NCBI RefSeq assembly: GCF_900182555.1
Contig: NZ_FXTH01000004.1
Span: 1-64,000 of the forward strand
Reading direction: 5' to 3'
Origin: Fodinibius sediminis
Lineage (GTDB): Bacteria; Bacteroidota; Rhodothermia; Balneolales; Balneolaceae
Length of the DNA stretch: 64,000 nt
Program-made: the position numbers and the translations under genes
In this document: one piece after another, positions 36,789-47,132 of the stretch
Layout of the letters: each line of letters begins with the position of its first letter
Numbering within the stretch: position 1 is the first letter of the stretch
The notes under the pieces: generated by a model
Databases searched by the model: none
Seen by the model: the letters and a program-made list of their open reading frames with translations, nothing else
Told to the model about the DNA's origin: nothing

Positions 36789-37210
36789 AATCCCCGTCGA
36801 TTTGGTTACTTACCATTAGTAGTCAGCTCATCAAGTATTTTGATATACAAGATGAGGTTAAAATGTTAAGCATCTTTGATGTTACGTTTATATATACGTT
36901 AAGCTTCGACGGAATGGCTACTTGAAAATTCCCCGTTTTCTAAACTATTTTCACAGCAGTCGGCAAAGCGTCAGAAAGGCTTTGGAGCCGCCGTGACGCC
37001 GTCCTCAGTCTTACTTTCCCTGTATTTTGCCTGACTACCCGGGTCATGCACCTTCTAATCCTTCGTTATGCGCGCCGCAATCCAGCCTGTTCTCCATCTC
37101 CCATGCTGATTGCAACAGTCTGCTGCTCTGCCTCTTCTGCATGATGTATCGCTCGTTTTCTATCCCTGACATTGACAGCAGACTGCTACAGAAGCAGGAA
37201 AACTCTCCCC
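36789..37210. other. Intergenic region upstream of the second susC gene
   Basis: About 420 bases between the pgk terminator and the susC start. It should hold the susC promoter, but I see no exact TAnnTTTG on the minus strand. A small plus-strand frame at 37027-37215 runs into the terminator and lacks coding signs. Confidence 0.4.
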
Positions 37211-37248
37211 AATAAAAAATCCCCGGCGCTGCCCGAGCACCGGGGATT
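37211..37248 (-). terminator. Rho-independent terminator of pgk
   Basis: A strong stem (AATCCCCGG at 37240-37248 read on the minus strand, CCGGGGATT at 37218-37226), extended by a small inner GCT/AGC stem, is followed by a run of six T residues on the minus strand. It starts 40 bases after the pgk stop codon. Confidence 0.92.
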
Positions 37249-37288
37249 GAAATGCATCACTATTTGACCTAAGAACGCTCTTAACAGA

Positions 37289-38482
37289 TTATTTGTCTGT
37301 CAGCGCAACGACACCGGGCAGGTCTTTGCCTTCCAGGAACATCAGGCTGGCCCCGCCGCCGGTCGATACGTGCGATACTTGTTCTTCCAGACCGGCCTGT
37401 TTGATGGCTGCCGCCGAGTCGCCGCCCCCAATGATGGTGGTGGCTCCCAGCTGGGTGGCCTCCGCCAGGGCCTCGGCTACCGCATTGGTACCATCCGCAA
37501 AATTCTCCATCTCGAAAACCCCCATGGGGCCGTTCCAGACAACCGTCCGGGCATTCTTGATAATGTTGCCAAAAGAGATGGCCGACTGCGGACCAATGTC
37601 GAGGGCCATCCAGCCGTCTTCAATACCTTCCTCGTCTACAACCTTGTGCTCGGCATCATTCTCAAACGCCCTGGCTACCACGGAATCTACGGGCAGCATG
37701 AATTTCACACCCTGTTCGTCCGCTTTCTGCATAAGCTCAGACGCCAGCTCCACTTTTCCATCCTCGACCAGCGAGTCGCCGATGGGCCAGCCTTTGGCTT
37801 TGTAAAAAGTGTAAGTCATACCGCCGCCCACGATAATAGTATCCACTTTGCCCAGCAGGTTCTCAATAACGCCGATCTTGTCGGATACCTTGGCCCCGCC
37901 CAGTATAGCCACAAAAGGGCGATCCGGGTTGTTGACCGAACCGTCGAGATACTTGATTTCTTTTTCCAGCAGGAAGCCCGAGACAGCCGGCTGCAGGTAG
38001 CGGGTCACGCCGGCCACCGAAGAATGAGCCCGGTGGCTGCTCCCAAAGGCATCATTGCAAAACAGGTCGCCGTGGGCCGCAAGCTGCTTGCTGAATTCTT
38101 CATCATTGGCCTTCTCGCCCTCGTGGAAACGCACATTCTCCAGCAGGACGATGTCCCCTTCCCCGGCCTCGCTGATCACGAAAGCCGCGGTGTCTCCAAT
38201 ACAATCTTCCGCAAAATTAACGTCGGCATCCACCAGCGTCTTCAGGTGTTCGGCTACAGGCTGCAGACTCAGCGACTTGTCGACAGATCCGCCTGGTCGC
38301 CCCAGGTGACTCATCAGCACCAGCTTGCCTCCCTGTTCAATCACATAATTGATGGAGGGCAGGGCCTGCACCATCCGGTTATCGTCGCCGATGGCCCCGT
38401 CTTTTATCGGCACGTTGAAATCCACGCGCATAAGCACTGTTTTACCTTCAATATCTACATCCTTCAGCGTCATCTTGTCCAT
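37289..38482 (-). CDS. pgk: Phosphoglycerate kinase
   Basis: 397 residues, the usual length. It transfers phosphate between 1,3-bisphosphoglycerate and ADP in glycolysis. Hallmarks are RVDFNVPIKDG, SHLGRPGG, the substrate-binding ENVRFHEGE, GGAKVSDKIGV and the ATP-site GGGDSAAA. The start at 38482 (MDKMTLKDV) matches family length; an upstream extension to 38542 has no support. It is a single-gene unit with its own terminator, divergent from the cysteine desulfurase gene. Confidence 0.97.
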   Translation of the reverse strand: MDKMTLKDVDIEGKTVLMRVDFNVPIKDGAIGDDNRMVQALPSINYVIEQGGKLVLMSHLGRPGGSVDKSLSLQPVAEHLKTLVDADVNFAEDCIGDTAAFVISEAGEGDIVLLENVRFHEGEKANDEEFSKQLAAHGDLFCNDAFGSSHRAHSSVAGVTRYLQPAVSGFLLEKEIKYLDGSVNNPDRPFVAILGGAKVSDKIGVIENLLGKVDTIIVGGGMTYTFYKAKGWPIGDSLVEDGKVELASELMQKADEQGVKFMLPVDSVVARAFENDAEHKVVDEEGIEDGWMALDIGPQSAISFGNIIKNARTVVWNGPMGVFEMENFADGTNAVAEALAEATQLGATTIIGGGDSAAAIKQAGLEEQVSHVSTGGGASLMFLEGKDLPGVVALTDK

Positions 38483-38652
38483 AATTATATACCGTTGCAT
38501 TAAAATTCGCCTCAAAATACGGTTGTAATATACATTGGTCAATGTAAAATGGATACATTTTTATCCCCCGCCTGCACGGTCTCTCCCGAAACAGCCCGGA
38601 GTTGAGGCTGTTTTTCTGTCCTTTTTTGGATATATTTCTACAATGATTTTTA

Positions 38653-39837
38653 ATGACAAAAGAACAAGACATGGAAGCCGTTTATTTCGATCATGCTGCC
38701 ACAACCCCCCTGGATGAGCGGGTGCTGGAGGCGATGAAGCCATATTTTATCGAGCACTATGGGAATGCCAATTCCGCCCACCAGCGTGGAAACAAAACCA
38801 AAGTAGCGGTCGAAGAGGCGCGCGAGACCATTGCCGAACTCATCGGGGCTGAGCCTGCCGAAATTATTTTTACCAGCGGGGGTACCGAAAGCGACAATGC
38901 CGCCCTCAAGGGGGTGGTCGGAGCTACGGGCAAGACCGAAATTGTCACCTCTCCCCTGGAACATCATGCGGTCCTCCACACGGCCGAAGCCCTCAAACGC
39001 AGCGGGGTTCAGCCGGTCTACGTGGAACCCGATAAGCGCGGTGTCATCACGCCTAAAAAGGTGGCCGAAGCCATTACTGACGATACCGCCCTGGTGTCCC
39101 TGATGCATGTCAACAATGAAATCGGCATAATCAACCCGCTGCAAGAGATTGCCGAAGTATGCAAAGCCCATCAGGTGCCCCTTCATTCCGACACCGTACA
39201 GAGTATTGGCAAACTGCCGGTAGACGTGGATGACCTCGGCATCGACCTGCTTAGCATGAGCGGCCACAAAATATACGGTCCCAAAGGGATCGGCGTGCTC
39301 TATGTGCGCCATGCCACGCCCTGGCTTCCATCCATGCACGGTGGCTCCCAGGAGCGGCGCCGACGGGGTGGAACATTAAATGTACCCGGCATCGTGGGGC
39401 TCGCCAGGGCGCTGGAACTGTGCATCGATTCGATGGAAGAGCATACCACTCATTTTAAAAAGCTGCGGCAGCGGCTCATAGAGGATCTGGATGAGAAATT
39501 CGGCGATTGCTACCGGATCAACGGCTCCCCGGAACAGGGCGTACCCCATATCGTCAACCTTGCCTTCACCGGCAGCCAGGGAGGTCTTGACGGAGAGATG
39601 TTGCTGCTAAACCTGGATGTGGAAGGCATCTGCGTCTCCAACGGCTCCGCCTGTACCTCCGGCGCTGTAGAACCCTCGCATGTGCTCGACGGCATCGGGC
39701 TCGACACCGAAACCGCCAACTCCAGCATCCGCATCAGCATGGGCAAGGACAATACGGTCGAAGACATCGACTACCTGGTCGATCAGCTGGACGTGGTAGT
39801 CCGCCGCATGACCAAGACCACTCACGCAAGTCCCTGA
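38653..39837 (+). CDS. Cysteine desulfurase (IscS/NifS type)
   Basis: 394 residues. It releases sulfur from cysteine as an enzyme persulfide for Fe-S clusters or tRNA thiolation. Motifs: YFDHAATTPLDERV, FTSGGTESDN, the PLP lysine in SGHKIYGPKG and the active cysteine in NGSACTSGAVEPSH. The short extended loop around that cysteine is that of group I enzymes. The ATG at 38671 is an alternative start six codons in. No iscU or iscA lies beside it, so I leave out a firm iscS or nifS symbol. Confidence 0.93.
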   Translation: MTKEQDMEAVYFDHAATTPLDERVLEAMKPYFIEHYGNANSAHQRGNKTKVAVEEARETIAELIGAEPAEIIFTSGGTESDNAALKGVVGATGKTEIVTSPLEHHAVLHTAEALKRSGVQPVYVEPDKRGVITPKKVAEAITDDTALVSLMHVNNEIGIINPLQEIAEVCKAHQVPLHSDTVQSIGKLPVDVDDLGIDLLSMSGHKIYGPKGIGVLYVRHATPWLPSMHGGSQERRRRGGTLNVPGIVGLARALELCIDSMEEHTTHFKKLRQRLIEDLDEKFGDCYRINGSPEQGVPHIVNLAFTGSQGGLDGEMLLLNLDVEGICVSNGSACTSGAVEPSHVLDGIGLDTETANSSIRISMGKDNTVEDIDYLVDQLDVVVRRMTKTTHASP

Positions 39838-39847
39838 TTTGGGGTCC

Positions 39848-40324
39848 CTAAAATGGCTTGACCAGTCCCAGAAAGGTATTAATCAGCACCAGCATATACA
39901 CCAGCAGCGACAGCCGGTAGGCTGCATTCCATTTCCGGGCTGTTTTGTCACTCGGCTGTGTTTCCTCCCTGTTTAATTCCTTTCTGAAGGCCCGGTTTCG
40001 CCTGATGGAGAAGCCAATCAATACCAGGATGACGGCAAAAAATGACTGCTTGATGGCCAGCCAGGGATACAACTGCATGTTAAACCAGCCCCATTGCGGT
40101 CCGCCGGGCATACCCGCCATCATACTCCCGGAGATCAAGATGCCGATTGCCCCGAGATGCCCCCCCAGGTTCGTTGCCAGACGTTCCCGTTTCATGTAGG
40201 TTCGCTTCCTCGACGGCTCACGCTCGCCCCTGACCCGGGAAGCAAAAAACAGGCTCCCCGCAAAGGCTAAGAGCCACAAAAGATAGGAACAGATATGAAT
40301 CCAGTAGAATGTGGAATACAGCAT
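39848..40324 (-). CDS. Small four-helix membrane protein (CopD/DUF2269-like)
   Basis: 158 residues with four predicted membrane helices (about 5-28, 52-72, 85-105, 132-155). WIHICSYLLWLLAFAGSLFFASRV and the GHLGAIGILISGSMM segment resemble the CopD/DUF2269/HemJ-like group of small integral proteins, some of which bind haem through helix histidines. It is convergent with the cysteine desulfurase, with only 10 bases between the two genes, and follows the acyl-CoA ligase by 26 bases on the same strand. Function unknown. Confidence 0.7.
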   Translation of the reverse strand: MLYSTFYWIHICSYLLWLLAFAGSLFFASRVRGEREPSRKRTYMKRERLATNLGGHLGAIGILISGSMMAGMPGGPQWGWFNMQLYPWLAIKQSFFAVILVLIGFSIRRNRAFRKELNREETQPSDKTARKWNAAYRLSLLVYMLVLINTFLGLVKPF

Positions 40325-40350
40325 GCAAAATTTCTTTTTATCACCGGCTC

Positions 40351-42234
40351 CTACGATTCCCCGTCGTCATAAATATCGTTGATCAGGTAACCGTACTTGT
40401 CTTCCACAATACGCCTTTTGACCTTCAGGGTGGGCGTCAGTTCGCCCGTCTCGACCGTAAACTCATTGGGTATCAGCCGAAAATCACGGATCTTCTCGTG
40501 GGAGGCCAGCTCGCGCGAGTGACTGCGGATCTCTTGGCGGTAAATCTTCTGCACTTCCTCTTTGCCGATCAGCTCCTCGAAGGAGGAGTAGGCGATATCG
40601 TCTTTTTGGGCAAAAGATTCCAGCGCTTCAAAATCCGGGACAATGAGCGCTGCCATGTAGGCCCGGCGTTCCCCCACCATCACCAGCTGTTCAATCCACT
40701 TGCTGGTCTTGAACAGGTCTTCGATAGGACCCGGATAAATATTCTTTCCGCCGGCGTTCACAATCATATGCTTGATCCGATCCGTGATCTGCAAGTTGCC
40801 TTTTACAAATCGCCCCACATCGCCGGTATGCAGAAAACCCTCCTCATCGATCATCTCGCGGGTGGCCTGGTCATTCTTCCAGTAGCCCTCCATCACATTG
40901 GGTCCCTTGCACAAAATCTCGCCCTGTTCGGAATCCAGCTCAGTCGGGTAATCTTCCCCGCTCACTTCGGCAGCAATGCTGCTGTCCTCCAGGCGCTGGA
41001 TGGCCACCGTCACGCCCGGCAGCACCTTGCCAACTGTCCCCATCCGCTCGTCGCCATAGGTGTTGCAGCATATCACCGGTGAGGTCTCTGTCAGTCCATA
41101 TCCTTCAATGATATGAAGGCCGGCCGCCATAAAAAATTTCCCAATCTCGGCCGGAAGCGCCGCCCCGCCCGATACAAAGAAGCGGATGCGTCCACCTGTC
41201 CGCTCTTTCAGCTTGTCAAAGACGAGTCTGTCTGCCAGCTTTTTCTGCATCGCCACCAGTCCCCGTTCACCGCTGGCATAGCGGTCACCCACCGACTGTG
41301 CCCATTCGAAAATTTTCTTTTTTACCGCTGAGCCCTCATCCACGCTCTTGGTAACAAGGTTGTAGATCTTCTCAAACAGGCGCGGCACGCTCATGATGAT
41401 GGTGGGATGTGCCTCGGTCATATTCTTCGCCACCGTATCCACGCTTTCGGCATAGTAGATTTCCGCCCCGCCCGCCAGCATTGCATAGTAACCCGCAGTC
41501 CGTTCAAAAGAGTGACAGAGCGGCAAAAAGGAAAGACAGCGGTCCTCTTCACTGATCTCTATCTGCTGATGAGCGGCCTTGATGTTGCTGACGATATTTC
41601 GGTGGGTCAGCATCGCCCCTTTCGGCTTTCCGGTGGTGCCGGAGGTATAGATGAGGGTTGCCAGGTCTTCGGGCTCAACAGCCTTTGTCCGGCGGTGGAT
41701 CTCCTCACGCTGCCCCGGGTAGGCCTTCAGCCCCTCGGCCATAACTTCATCAAACATCACCACATGCGGATCTTCCAGGTAGCTCTCAATATTGGGTTTG
41801 TCGAAAGCGATGACCCGGTGCAGGTATTCACAGTCCCCAAACACCTCCCGCGCCTTCTTCAACTGAATGCCGGTAGACACAAAGAACATCTTCGCCTCTG
41901 AATTCTGCAGGATATACTTGCACTGTCCTGCTGGCAGAGAGGTGTAGAGCGATACATTCACGCCCCCGATCAGCTGAAGCGCCAGGTCGAAGACCGCCCA
42001 CTCATATCGGTTCTCACTGAGGATGGCCACCCGGTCGCCGGCTTCGATGCCATGCTTTACCAGGTAGGCGGCCAGGGCATTCACATCGTCGCCCACCTCA
42101 CCCCAGGTGATGGTCTCATAATCGGCATCCGTGGACGGTTTACGGGCAAAGGCTGTTTTGGCGCTCCCCTCGTATTTCTTCTTCAGATTCAGAAATAGTT
42201 CCGTCAGCGTCTCAAAGGCTACAACAGTTGGCAT
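40351..42234 (-). CDS. Long-chain fatty acid-CoA ligase (AMP-forming)
   Basis: 627 residues of the ANL superfamily, closest in form to the FadD15-type long-chain ligases. The P-loop-like motif is YTSGTTGKPKGAML (near residue 190); also seen are GYGLTETSPV, the adenylate-binding TGDVGRFV and the hinge DRIKHMIVNAGGKNIYPG. It activates fatty acids with ATP and CoA. It is divergent from the Fur-family gene, which might link its expression to that regulator, though no operator was recognised. Confidence 0.93.
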   Translation of the reverse strand: MPTVVAFETLTELFLNLKKKYEGSAKTAFARKPSTDADYETITWGEVGDDVNALAAYLVKHGIEAGDRVAILSENRYEWAVFDLALQLIGGVNVSLYTSLPAGQCKYILQNSEAKMFFVSTGIQLKKAREVFGDCEYLHRVIAFDKPNIESYLEDPHVVMFDEVMAEGLKAYPGQREEIHRRTKAVEPEDLATLIYTSGTTGKPKGAMLTHRNIVSNIKAAHQQIEISEEDRCLSFLPLCHSFERTAGYYAMLAGGAEIYYAESVDTVAKNMTEAHPTIIMSVPRLFEKIYNLVTKSVDEGSAVKKKIFEWAQSVGDRYASGERGLVAMQKKLADRLVFDKLKERTGGRIRFFVSGGAALPAEIGKFFMAAGLHIIEGYGLTETSPVICCNTYGDERMGTVGKVLPGVTVAIQRLEDSSIAAEVSGEDYPTELDSEQGEILCKGPNVMEGYWKNDQATREMIDEEGFLHTGDVGRFVKGNLQITDRIKHMIVNAGGKNIYPGPIEDLFKTSKWIEQLVMVGERRAYMAALIVPDFEALESFAQKDDIAYSSFEELIGKEEVQKIYRQEIRSHSRELASHEKIRDFRLIPNEFTVETGELTPTLKVKRRIVEDKYGYLINDIYDDGES

Positions 42235-42427
42235 AAGCAGCTACCTTCCCATTCATTTCATTGCGATTTAGCGTGTTCTTTGCTTCTCCTGCATAGGGAA
42301 CACAGACCGAATATAACATTCTGAAAGGAAAGTTCAGCACATTTGCCCGTATAGGTACCAACGCCGGTCCACGATCGTTTTTTATAAGCAGCACCAATTC
42401 CTTATATTAAAAGAAAAATTTACTCAC

Positions 42428-42937
42428 ATGGCTCATCCAGCAAAAGAAGAAACTATTGACCTGGTAAAGGAGATTTTCAGCTCCTACCTGAAGGAACATA
42501 ACCAGCGGCAGACACCGGAACGGTTTATGGTGCTCGGGGAAATCTATCGTGCCGACGGGCATTTTGATGCCGACGACATCTTCTTCAACATGAAGAACGC
42601 CGGCACCCGCGTATCCCGCGCCACTGTTTACAATACCCTGGACCTGCTCGTGGAGTGCGGTCTGGTACAGCGCCAGCAGTTCGGTGAAAACCAGTATTAC
42701 TACGAACGCGCCTACGCCTACCAGCAGCACGACCACATCATCTGCAAAGAGTGCGGGGCCGTCATCGAATTCTGTGACCCGCGGATCCAGGAGATCAAGA
42801 CGATGATGGAGAAGATCCATGATTTCAATATTTCAGGCCATTCCCTGCATTTTTTCGGGGCCTGCGAGGATATTGAAAACTGCAGTCGTCGTGAAGAGAT
42901 CAAGGACAAGCGAAAGGCCAAAGCCAAAAAGAAGTAA
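42428..42937 (+). CDS. Fur-family metal-responsive transcriptional repressor
   Basis: 169 residues with the winged-helix DNA-binding part (about 10-85: RQTPERFMVLGEIYRADGHFDADDIFF, VSRATVYNTLDLLVECGLV) and the dimerisation/metal part (HDHIICKECGAVIEF; CEDIENC near 145-151). The CxxC and CX5C cysteines suggest a structural Zn site. The tail is Lys-rich (KDKRKAKAKKK). It could be Fur, PerR or Zur; the cysteine pattern alone does not decide. Confidence 0.92.
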   Translation: MAHPAKEETIDLVKEIFSSYLKEHNQRQTPERFMVLGEIYRADGHFDADDIFFNMKNAGTRVSRATVYNTLDLLVECGLVQRQQFGENQYYYERAYAYQQHDHIICKECGAVIEFCDPRIQEIKTMMEKIHDFNISGHSLHFFGACEDIENCSRREEIKDKRKAKAKKK

Positions 42938-43087
42938 GCCGGAGGGACCGGGCCCTGAGCCAGGCATCCCTTCCTGATCAGCCTTTCTCCCCCCCTGTCA
43001 CTTCATCCCATAGAAAATAATGCGGCACCAGGCTGGCACTATCTCCTTTCCTTTCTTTTTCCGCTGCAACGGCCCGGCCGCGCGGAC

Positions 43088-46000
43088 CTACTCCGCCAGG
43101 TAGGCCGGCTGATAGCCGCAGCTGCACTGGATGAGGCTGTGCCCGTCGGTCTGCGCGTGCCACTCGAACTGTGCCGGGTATCCCTCCTCTTCCCACCAGA
43201 ACGGCTGCCGCTCCTGCTGCACCGGGGCCACCTGATTCATCGTGGCAGAGTCATACAGCCTTCCGTTGATCATGGTGTGAGTCACCTGTTCGGTCACCCG
43301 GATATCCTCCAGCGGATTACCATCGATCACGATCAAGTCGGCCAGTTTGCCCTCCTCGATCGACCCGAGAGCGTGATCCATGCCCAGGTACCGCGCACCG
43401 TTGATGGTGGCCACCTTCAGCGCCTCCAGTTCCGTCATGCCACCCTGATGCATCATCCACAGCTCCCAGTGGGCCCCAAGCCCCTGCAGCTGCCCGTGCG
43501 CCCCGAGATTCACATTCACACCCTCCCGAAGCAGGTTTTTGGCTGTGGCAGCACTCAGGATATGTCCGTTTTCATACTCTTCCTGCGGAATCATTTTGCG
43601 ATGTCGCGACCGTGAATCCACGATACTGCGCGGGGTGAACGTGAGCAGTCGTTCCTTTTCCCATACCTTTGTATTCTGATACCAGTAGTACTCCCCGCTA
43701 ACACTGCCGTAGTTCACTACCAGCGTAGGCGTGTAGCCCGTGCCGCTGTTGCTCCACAGCTCCTTTACATCCTTGTATACCGGGAAGATGGGGATGTTAT
43801 GCTCAATGCCCGTATGCCCGTCCATGATCATGCTCACGTTGTGAGTGAAGGTGGAGCCCCCTTCCGGCATCACCATCACCTCCAACTCGCGTGCCGCCTT
43901 GATCACCTGCTGGCGCTGGTTGCGCCGCGGCTGGTTGTAGCTCTTCACCGAGAAGGCGCCAAACGCCTTGGTGCGCTCTATGGCCGACCGAGCGTCCTCA
44001 TAATCATTGATAACAGCCTTGATCTCGCCCTCGGCCCCGTAGAGAATACGGCCTGTGGAGAAGATGCGCGGCCCCACCATGTGCCCCGCCTTCACGGCTT
44101 CGGAATGCGAAAACACCATCTCCGTATTGGATGAGGGATCGTGTGCGGTGGTCACCCCGTAGGCAAGATTGGCAAAGTACTCCCACTGCTGCTGGGGACT
44201 CAATCCCTCCCGGAAGTTGCCTATATGGGCATGCACATCCACAATTCCGGGCATCACGGTCTTGCCTTCCACATCAATGACCCTGGCACCGGCAGGCACA
44301 TCAACCTCGTCCGCCGGACCCACGGCTTCAATGCGGTTTTCACGAACCACCACGGTGCCGTTCTCTATGACGCGCTCCCCGTCCACGGTGATAATGCGCC
44401 CGTTGGTCAGCGCGATGGTGCCCTCCGGCTTGTCGTGGGTCAACTCGAGGCCGATATCCAGGCCGTTTTTGGCATCCAGGGGCAGCTCCTTATCCGCCTC
44501 ACCGGCCAGGAAATCGAAGGCCTCCTGCAGTTCCACGGAAAAATATTCCTGCCCCAGCGTCCAGTGCAGATTCCGCCCGTCGTCGGACCAGTGCAGGTTG
44601 ATGCCTGCATCCTCGGCCACCTGTGCCACGGGAATGGCCTTCGTACTGGCACTCAGATCGATGCCGGTACCCGCCCGGGGCATGGGCGCTATGTACACTT
44701 TGAACAGATGGTTGAAAGCCACCCACTTGTTATCAGGACTGGGTACAAAGTTGTTTCCGTACTTGGAGGTAAAGTGCACGCGCTTGTCGTTACCGGAGCG
44801 GTCCACGCTCTCGTAGGAATTGTCCAGGTAGCTGCCGCCCAAGTAGAAAATACGGCTGCCGTCGGCACTGAACAGCGGCTTCGTTCCATGGTCAATCAGA
44901 CGCTCCCCCTCTCCACCCGAAGCCGGCATGGTGTAGATGCCCGACCGGGTGGTATAGGCAAAGCCCATCTGGTTGTTGCCGTCCCCGCGCCGGTACACAA
45001 TCGTACTTCCATCCGGCGAATAGGAAGGATTGCGGTAGATCCCCTTGCGGGTCGTGATCGTCTGGGGCGCGGCCCCGGGACGCTCCATATCCAGTGTCTT
45101 GATGGCCCCGAGTTCGGTATCGCTCCAGCTCACGTAGACAAGGGTGCTGCCGTCAGGCGAGAAGGCCGGCTCAAATTCAAAATTCTGCTCTTCGGTCAGG
45201 CGCTCCGCCTCCCCGCCGGGCAGCTCCTTCTTCCAAAGGTAGCCCGCAGCGTTGAATACCATGTAATCCCCTCCGGGGGCGGTTACCGCGTGCCGGATCG
45301 CCCTGGCGGTAAAGGTGTCGGGTGCGGGATTCTGCCTGAAGCGCAGCGCCTTGTAAATCTTCTGCTGTATCTCCGCCTCAAAAGGAATCACTTCCGTTTC
45401 CCGGGAGACCACATTCAGCTTGTGAATCTTCCCTTCGGACCAGAACACCAGATGCCGGCTGTCAGGTGTCCAGTCAAGGTTGGTATACGGCCCGAAGATC
45501 GCCCATGCCTCCTGCTGGTCTTTGCTGAGCTCATCGTAGACAGGCCGTTCGATGCCGGATTCCAGGTCCCGGATGTAAAGCACGCTCTTGGTTCGCACCC
45601 GCCTGATAAAGGCCATCTTCGTACCGTCTGGCGAGAGCGTGGGACTGATGGCGCCGCCGGGTCCGCCCGTGATGCGTTTGATTTCTCCCGTTTCGCGATC
45701 GTAGCGGTTGATAACATAGATCTGGCTGTTGGGATCCTTGTTGTACTGGAAGTAGCCTCCCGGATAGACACTCTGGCTGTAGTAGATGTACCGGCCGTCT
45801 GGCGACACATACGGCTGCCCCAAATCCTGCTGCTTATTGGCTTTCTCCACCAGCTGAATGCCCGATCCACCCGACCGGTGATACATCCAGAGCTCCCCGG
45901 CTCCCAGCGAACGCGTGGACGTATAGTGCTTGCGTGCGATCAGGTAATCTCCGCTGGGTGCCCAAACAGCATTATTTAATAGTCGGAATTCTTCGTCGGT

Positions 46001-46381
46001 TACCTGGTGGGCACCGGTTCCGTCGGCATTCATCACCCAGATGTTGTCCCCACCCCCGGCATCGCTCGTGAAGGAGATCCGGCGGCCGTCGGGACTGAAA
46101 CGCGGCTGCACCTCGTAGGCCAGGTTCTCGCGCAGCACCCGGGCTTCCCCGCCCGCGGCCGGCATAATATAGATGTCGCCCAGCAGGTCGAAGACGATCT
46201 GACTGCCGTCGGGACTTACATCCAGGTTCATCCAGGTGCCCTCGGTGGTGCTAAAATTTATTTCCTTGTGGGGCCCGCCCGGATTGTTGACATCCCACTC
46301 CTTATCCCTGTCATTCTGGTCCTGTGCCTGGACGGTAATGCTTAACAGGGTAATAAGTAAAAGTGAACACAATTTCTTCAT
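43088..46381 (-). CDS. Secreted PD40-propeller amidohydrolase
   Basis: 1,097 residues: signal peptide (LLLITLLSITVQAQ), a long TolB-like propeller of PD40 repeats (about 45-640: SPDGSQIVFDL, SPDGRRISFTS, SADGSRIFYLGG and others), then an amidohydrolase domain (about 660-1060). Metal-site elements are DVHAHIG, Lys in FSVKSYNQ, GIEHNIPIF and GAHGQ, the last with His where many relatives have Asp. The tail QCSCGYQPAYLAE holds two cysteines that could bind metal or form a disulphide. Single gene. Substrate unknown; relatives are called amidohydrolases or peptidase-like. Confidence 0.88.
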   Translation of the reverse strand: MKKLCSLLLITLLSITVQAQDQNDRDKEWDVNNPGGPHKEINFSTTEGTWMNLDVSPDGSQIVFDLLGDIYIMPAAGGEARVLRENLAYEVQPRFSPDGRRISFTSDAGGGDNIWVMNADGTGAHQVTDEEFRLLNNAVWAPSGDYLIARKHYTSTRSLGAGELWMYHRSGGSGIQLVEKANKQQDLGQPYVSPDGRYIYYSQSVYPGGYFQYNKDPNSQIYVINRYDRETGEIKRITGGPGGAISPTLSPDGTKMAFIRRVRTKSVLYIRDLESGIERPVYDELSKDQQEAWAIFGPYTNLDWTPDSRHLVFWSEGKIHKLNVVSRETEVIPFEAEIQQKIYKALRFRQNPAPDTFTARAIRHAVTAPGGDYMVFNAAGYLWKKELPGGEAERLTEEQNFEFEPAFSPDGSTLVYVSWSDTELGAIKTLDMERPGAAPQTITTRKGIYRNPSYSPDGSTIVYRRGDGNNQMGFAYTTRSGIYTMPASGGEGERLIDHGTKPLFSADGSRIFYLGGSYLDNSYESVDRSGNDKRVHFTSKYGNNFVPSPDNKWVAFNHLFKVYIAPMPRAGTGIDLSASTKAIPVAQVAEDAGINLHWSDDGRNLHWTLGQEYFSVELQEAFDFLAGEADKELPLDAKNGLDIGLELTHDKPEGTIALTNGRIITVDGERVIENGTVVVRENRIEAVGPADEVDVPAGARVIDVEGKTVMPGIVDVHAHIGNFREGLSPQQQWEYFANLAYGVTTAHDPSSNTEMVFSHSEAVKAGHMVGPRIFSTGRILYGAEGEIKAVINDYEDARSAIERTKAFGAFSVKSYNQPRRNQRQQVIKAARELEVMVMPEGGSTFTHNVSMIMDGHTGIEHNIPIFPVYKDVKELWSNSGTGYTPTLVVNYGSVSGEYYWYQNTKVWEKERLLTFTPRSIVDSRSRHRKMIPQEEYENGHILSAATAKNLLREGVNVNLGAHGQLQGLGAHWELWMMHQGGMTELEALKVATINGARYLGMDHALGSIEEGKLADLIVIDGNPLEDIRVTEQVTHTMINGRLYDSATMNQVAPVQQERQPFWWEEEGYPAQFEWHAQTDGHSLIQCSCGYQPAYLAE

Positions 46382-46534
46382 AATCGGGTAATTTGGTTTT
46401 GGGAATATTCATTTCACGCCTTGTGTGGTTAAAACGGAAAGCAAAATTCCAGCATCTGAAGTTCAATCTTCCTAGATTCTCTTCTCCTAGAGGGGCTTTT
46501 GCATCTGCCTCCAACATTAATAAAGGCGTTCCTC

Positions 46535-46552
46535 TCCCGATAGTTTTCGGGA
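46535..46552. repeat. Short CCCGA/TCGGG palindrome
   Basis: TCCCGA, six bases, TCGGGA: a small hairpin of a kind often scattered between Bacteroidota genes. A related one is at 46853-46867. Not followed by a T-run, so not a clear terminator. Confidence 0.4.
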
Positions 46553-47007
46553 CAAGCTCTGGCGAAGAGAAACAGGTGGTTGATTCATGATTCAATTCAA
46601 ATCATTTTTAAACAGGATGATTTCTTCTCCTTCCCCGCAACACGTTAGTATCACATGTAATAAGTAACTGCGCTAAAGCTAAGAAAATAACGACTGTCTT
46701 GTAGCCGTTTTGCAATTTTTAAAAATCTTGTTTTATGCTGGCGGCGTTGCAGACATCTTTCCTGTCCTCAATTTAGCAGATCAGCATTTTCTTTCCCTTT
46801 GGCTTGTCGCTACGAAACCCCGGAACCAGTAAATCAGGGCTCGTAAAAGCTCACCCGATTATTCGGGATAACTCCTCGGTGCTGATGACTGTATCAACGC
46901 TGATCAAGACTTGCCGCCCGCCCCTTGTCAGACAGAAATTCTTCCGGTGGGTTTTGTCGCTTTTATTACAGAATAATCCAGGTTTAGTAAAAAATATGGA
47001 CCATATA

Positions 47008-47072
47008 TTTCCACGCCTCATCCGCTTGGGCCGGCTGTTGGGGGAACCTTGATTCACAACCTATAACCTTTA
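47008..47072 (+). repeat. Dispersed repeat, copy A
   Basis: Begins TTTCCACGCCTCATCCGCTT, then GGGCCGGC, TTGGGGG and TTGATTCACAACCT. It matches copies at 47468-47534 and 49557-49620 in the same orientation. Confidence 0.6.
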
Positions 47073-47132
47073 ACATATAACCTGTAACAACGTGGGCTTT
47101 CAACTCGAAATAACTTCCTGCCTTATGGGGAC

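Noticed and set aside
37370-38503. 377-residue plus-strand frame opposite pgk
   Set aside because: It lies antisense to a clear phosphoglycerate kinase and has no family motif or ribosome site; it is a codon-bias shadow.
44141-45979. 612-residue plus-strand frame opposite the propeller amidohydrolase
   Set aside because: Its length comes from the GC-rich repeated codons of the PD40 gene on the other strand; no recognisable domain or signal.
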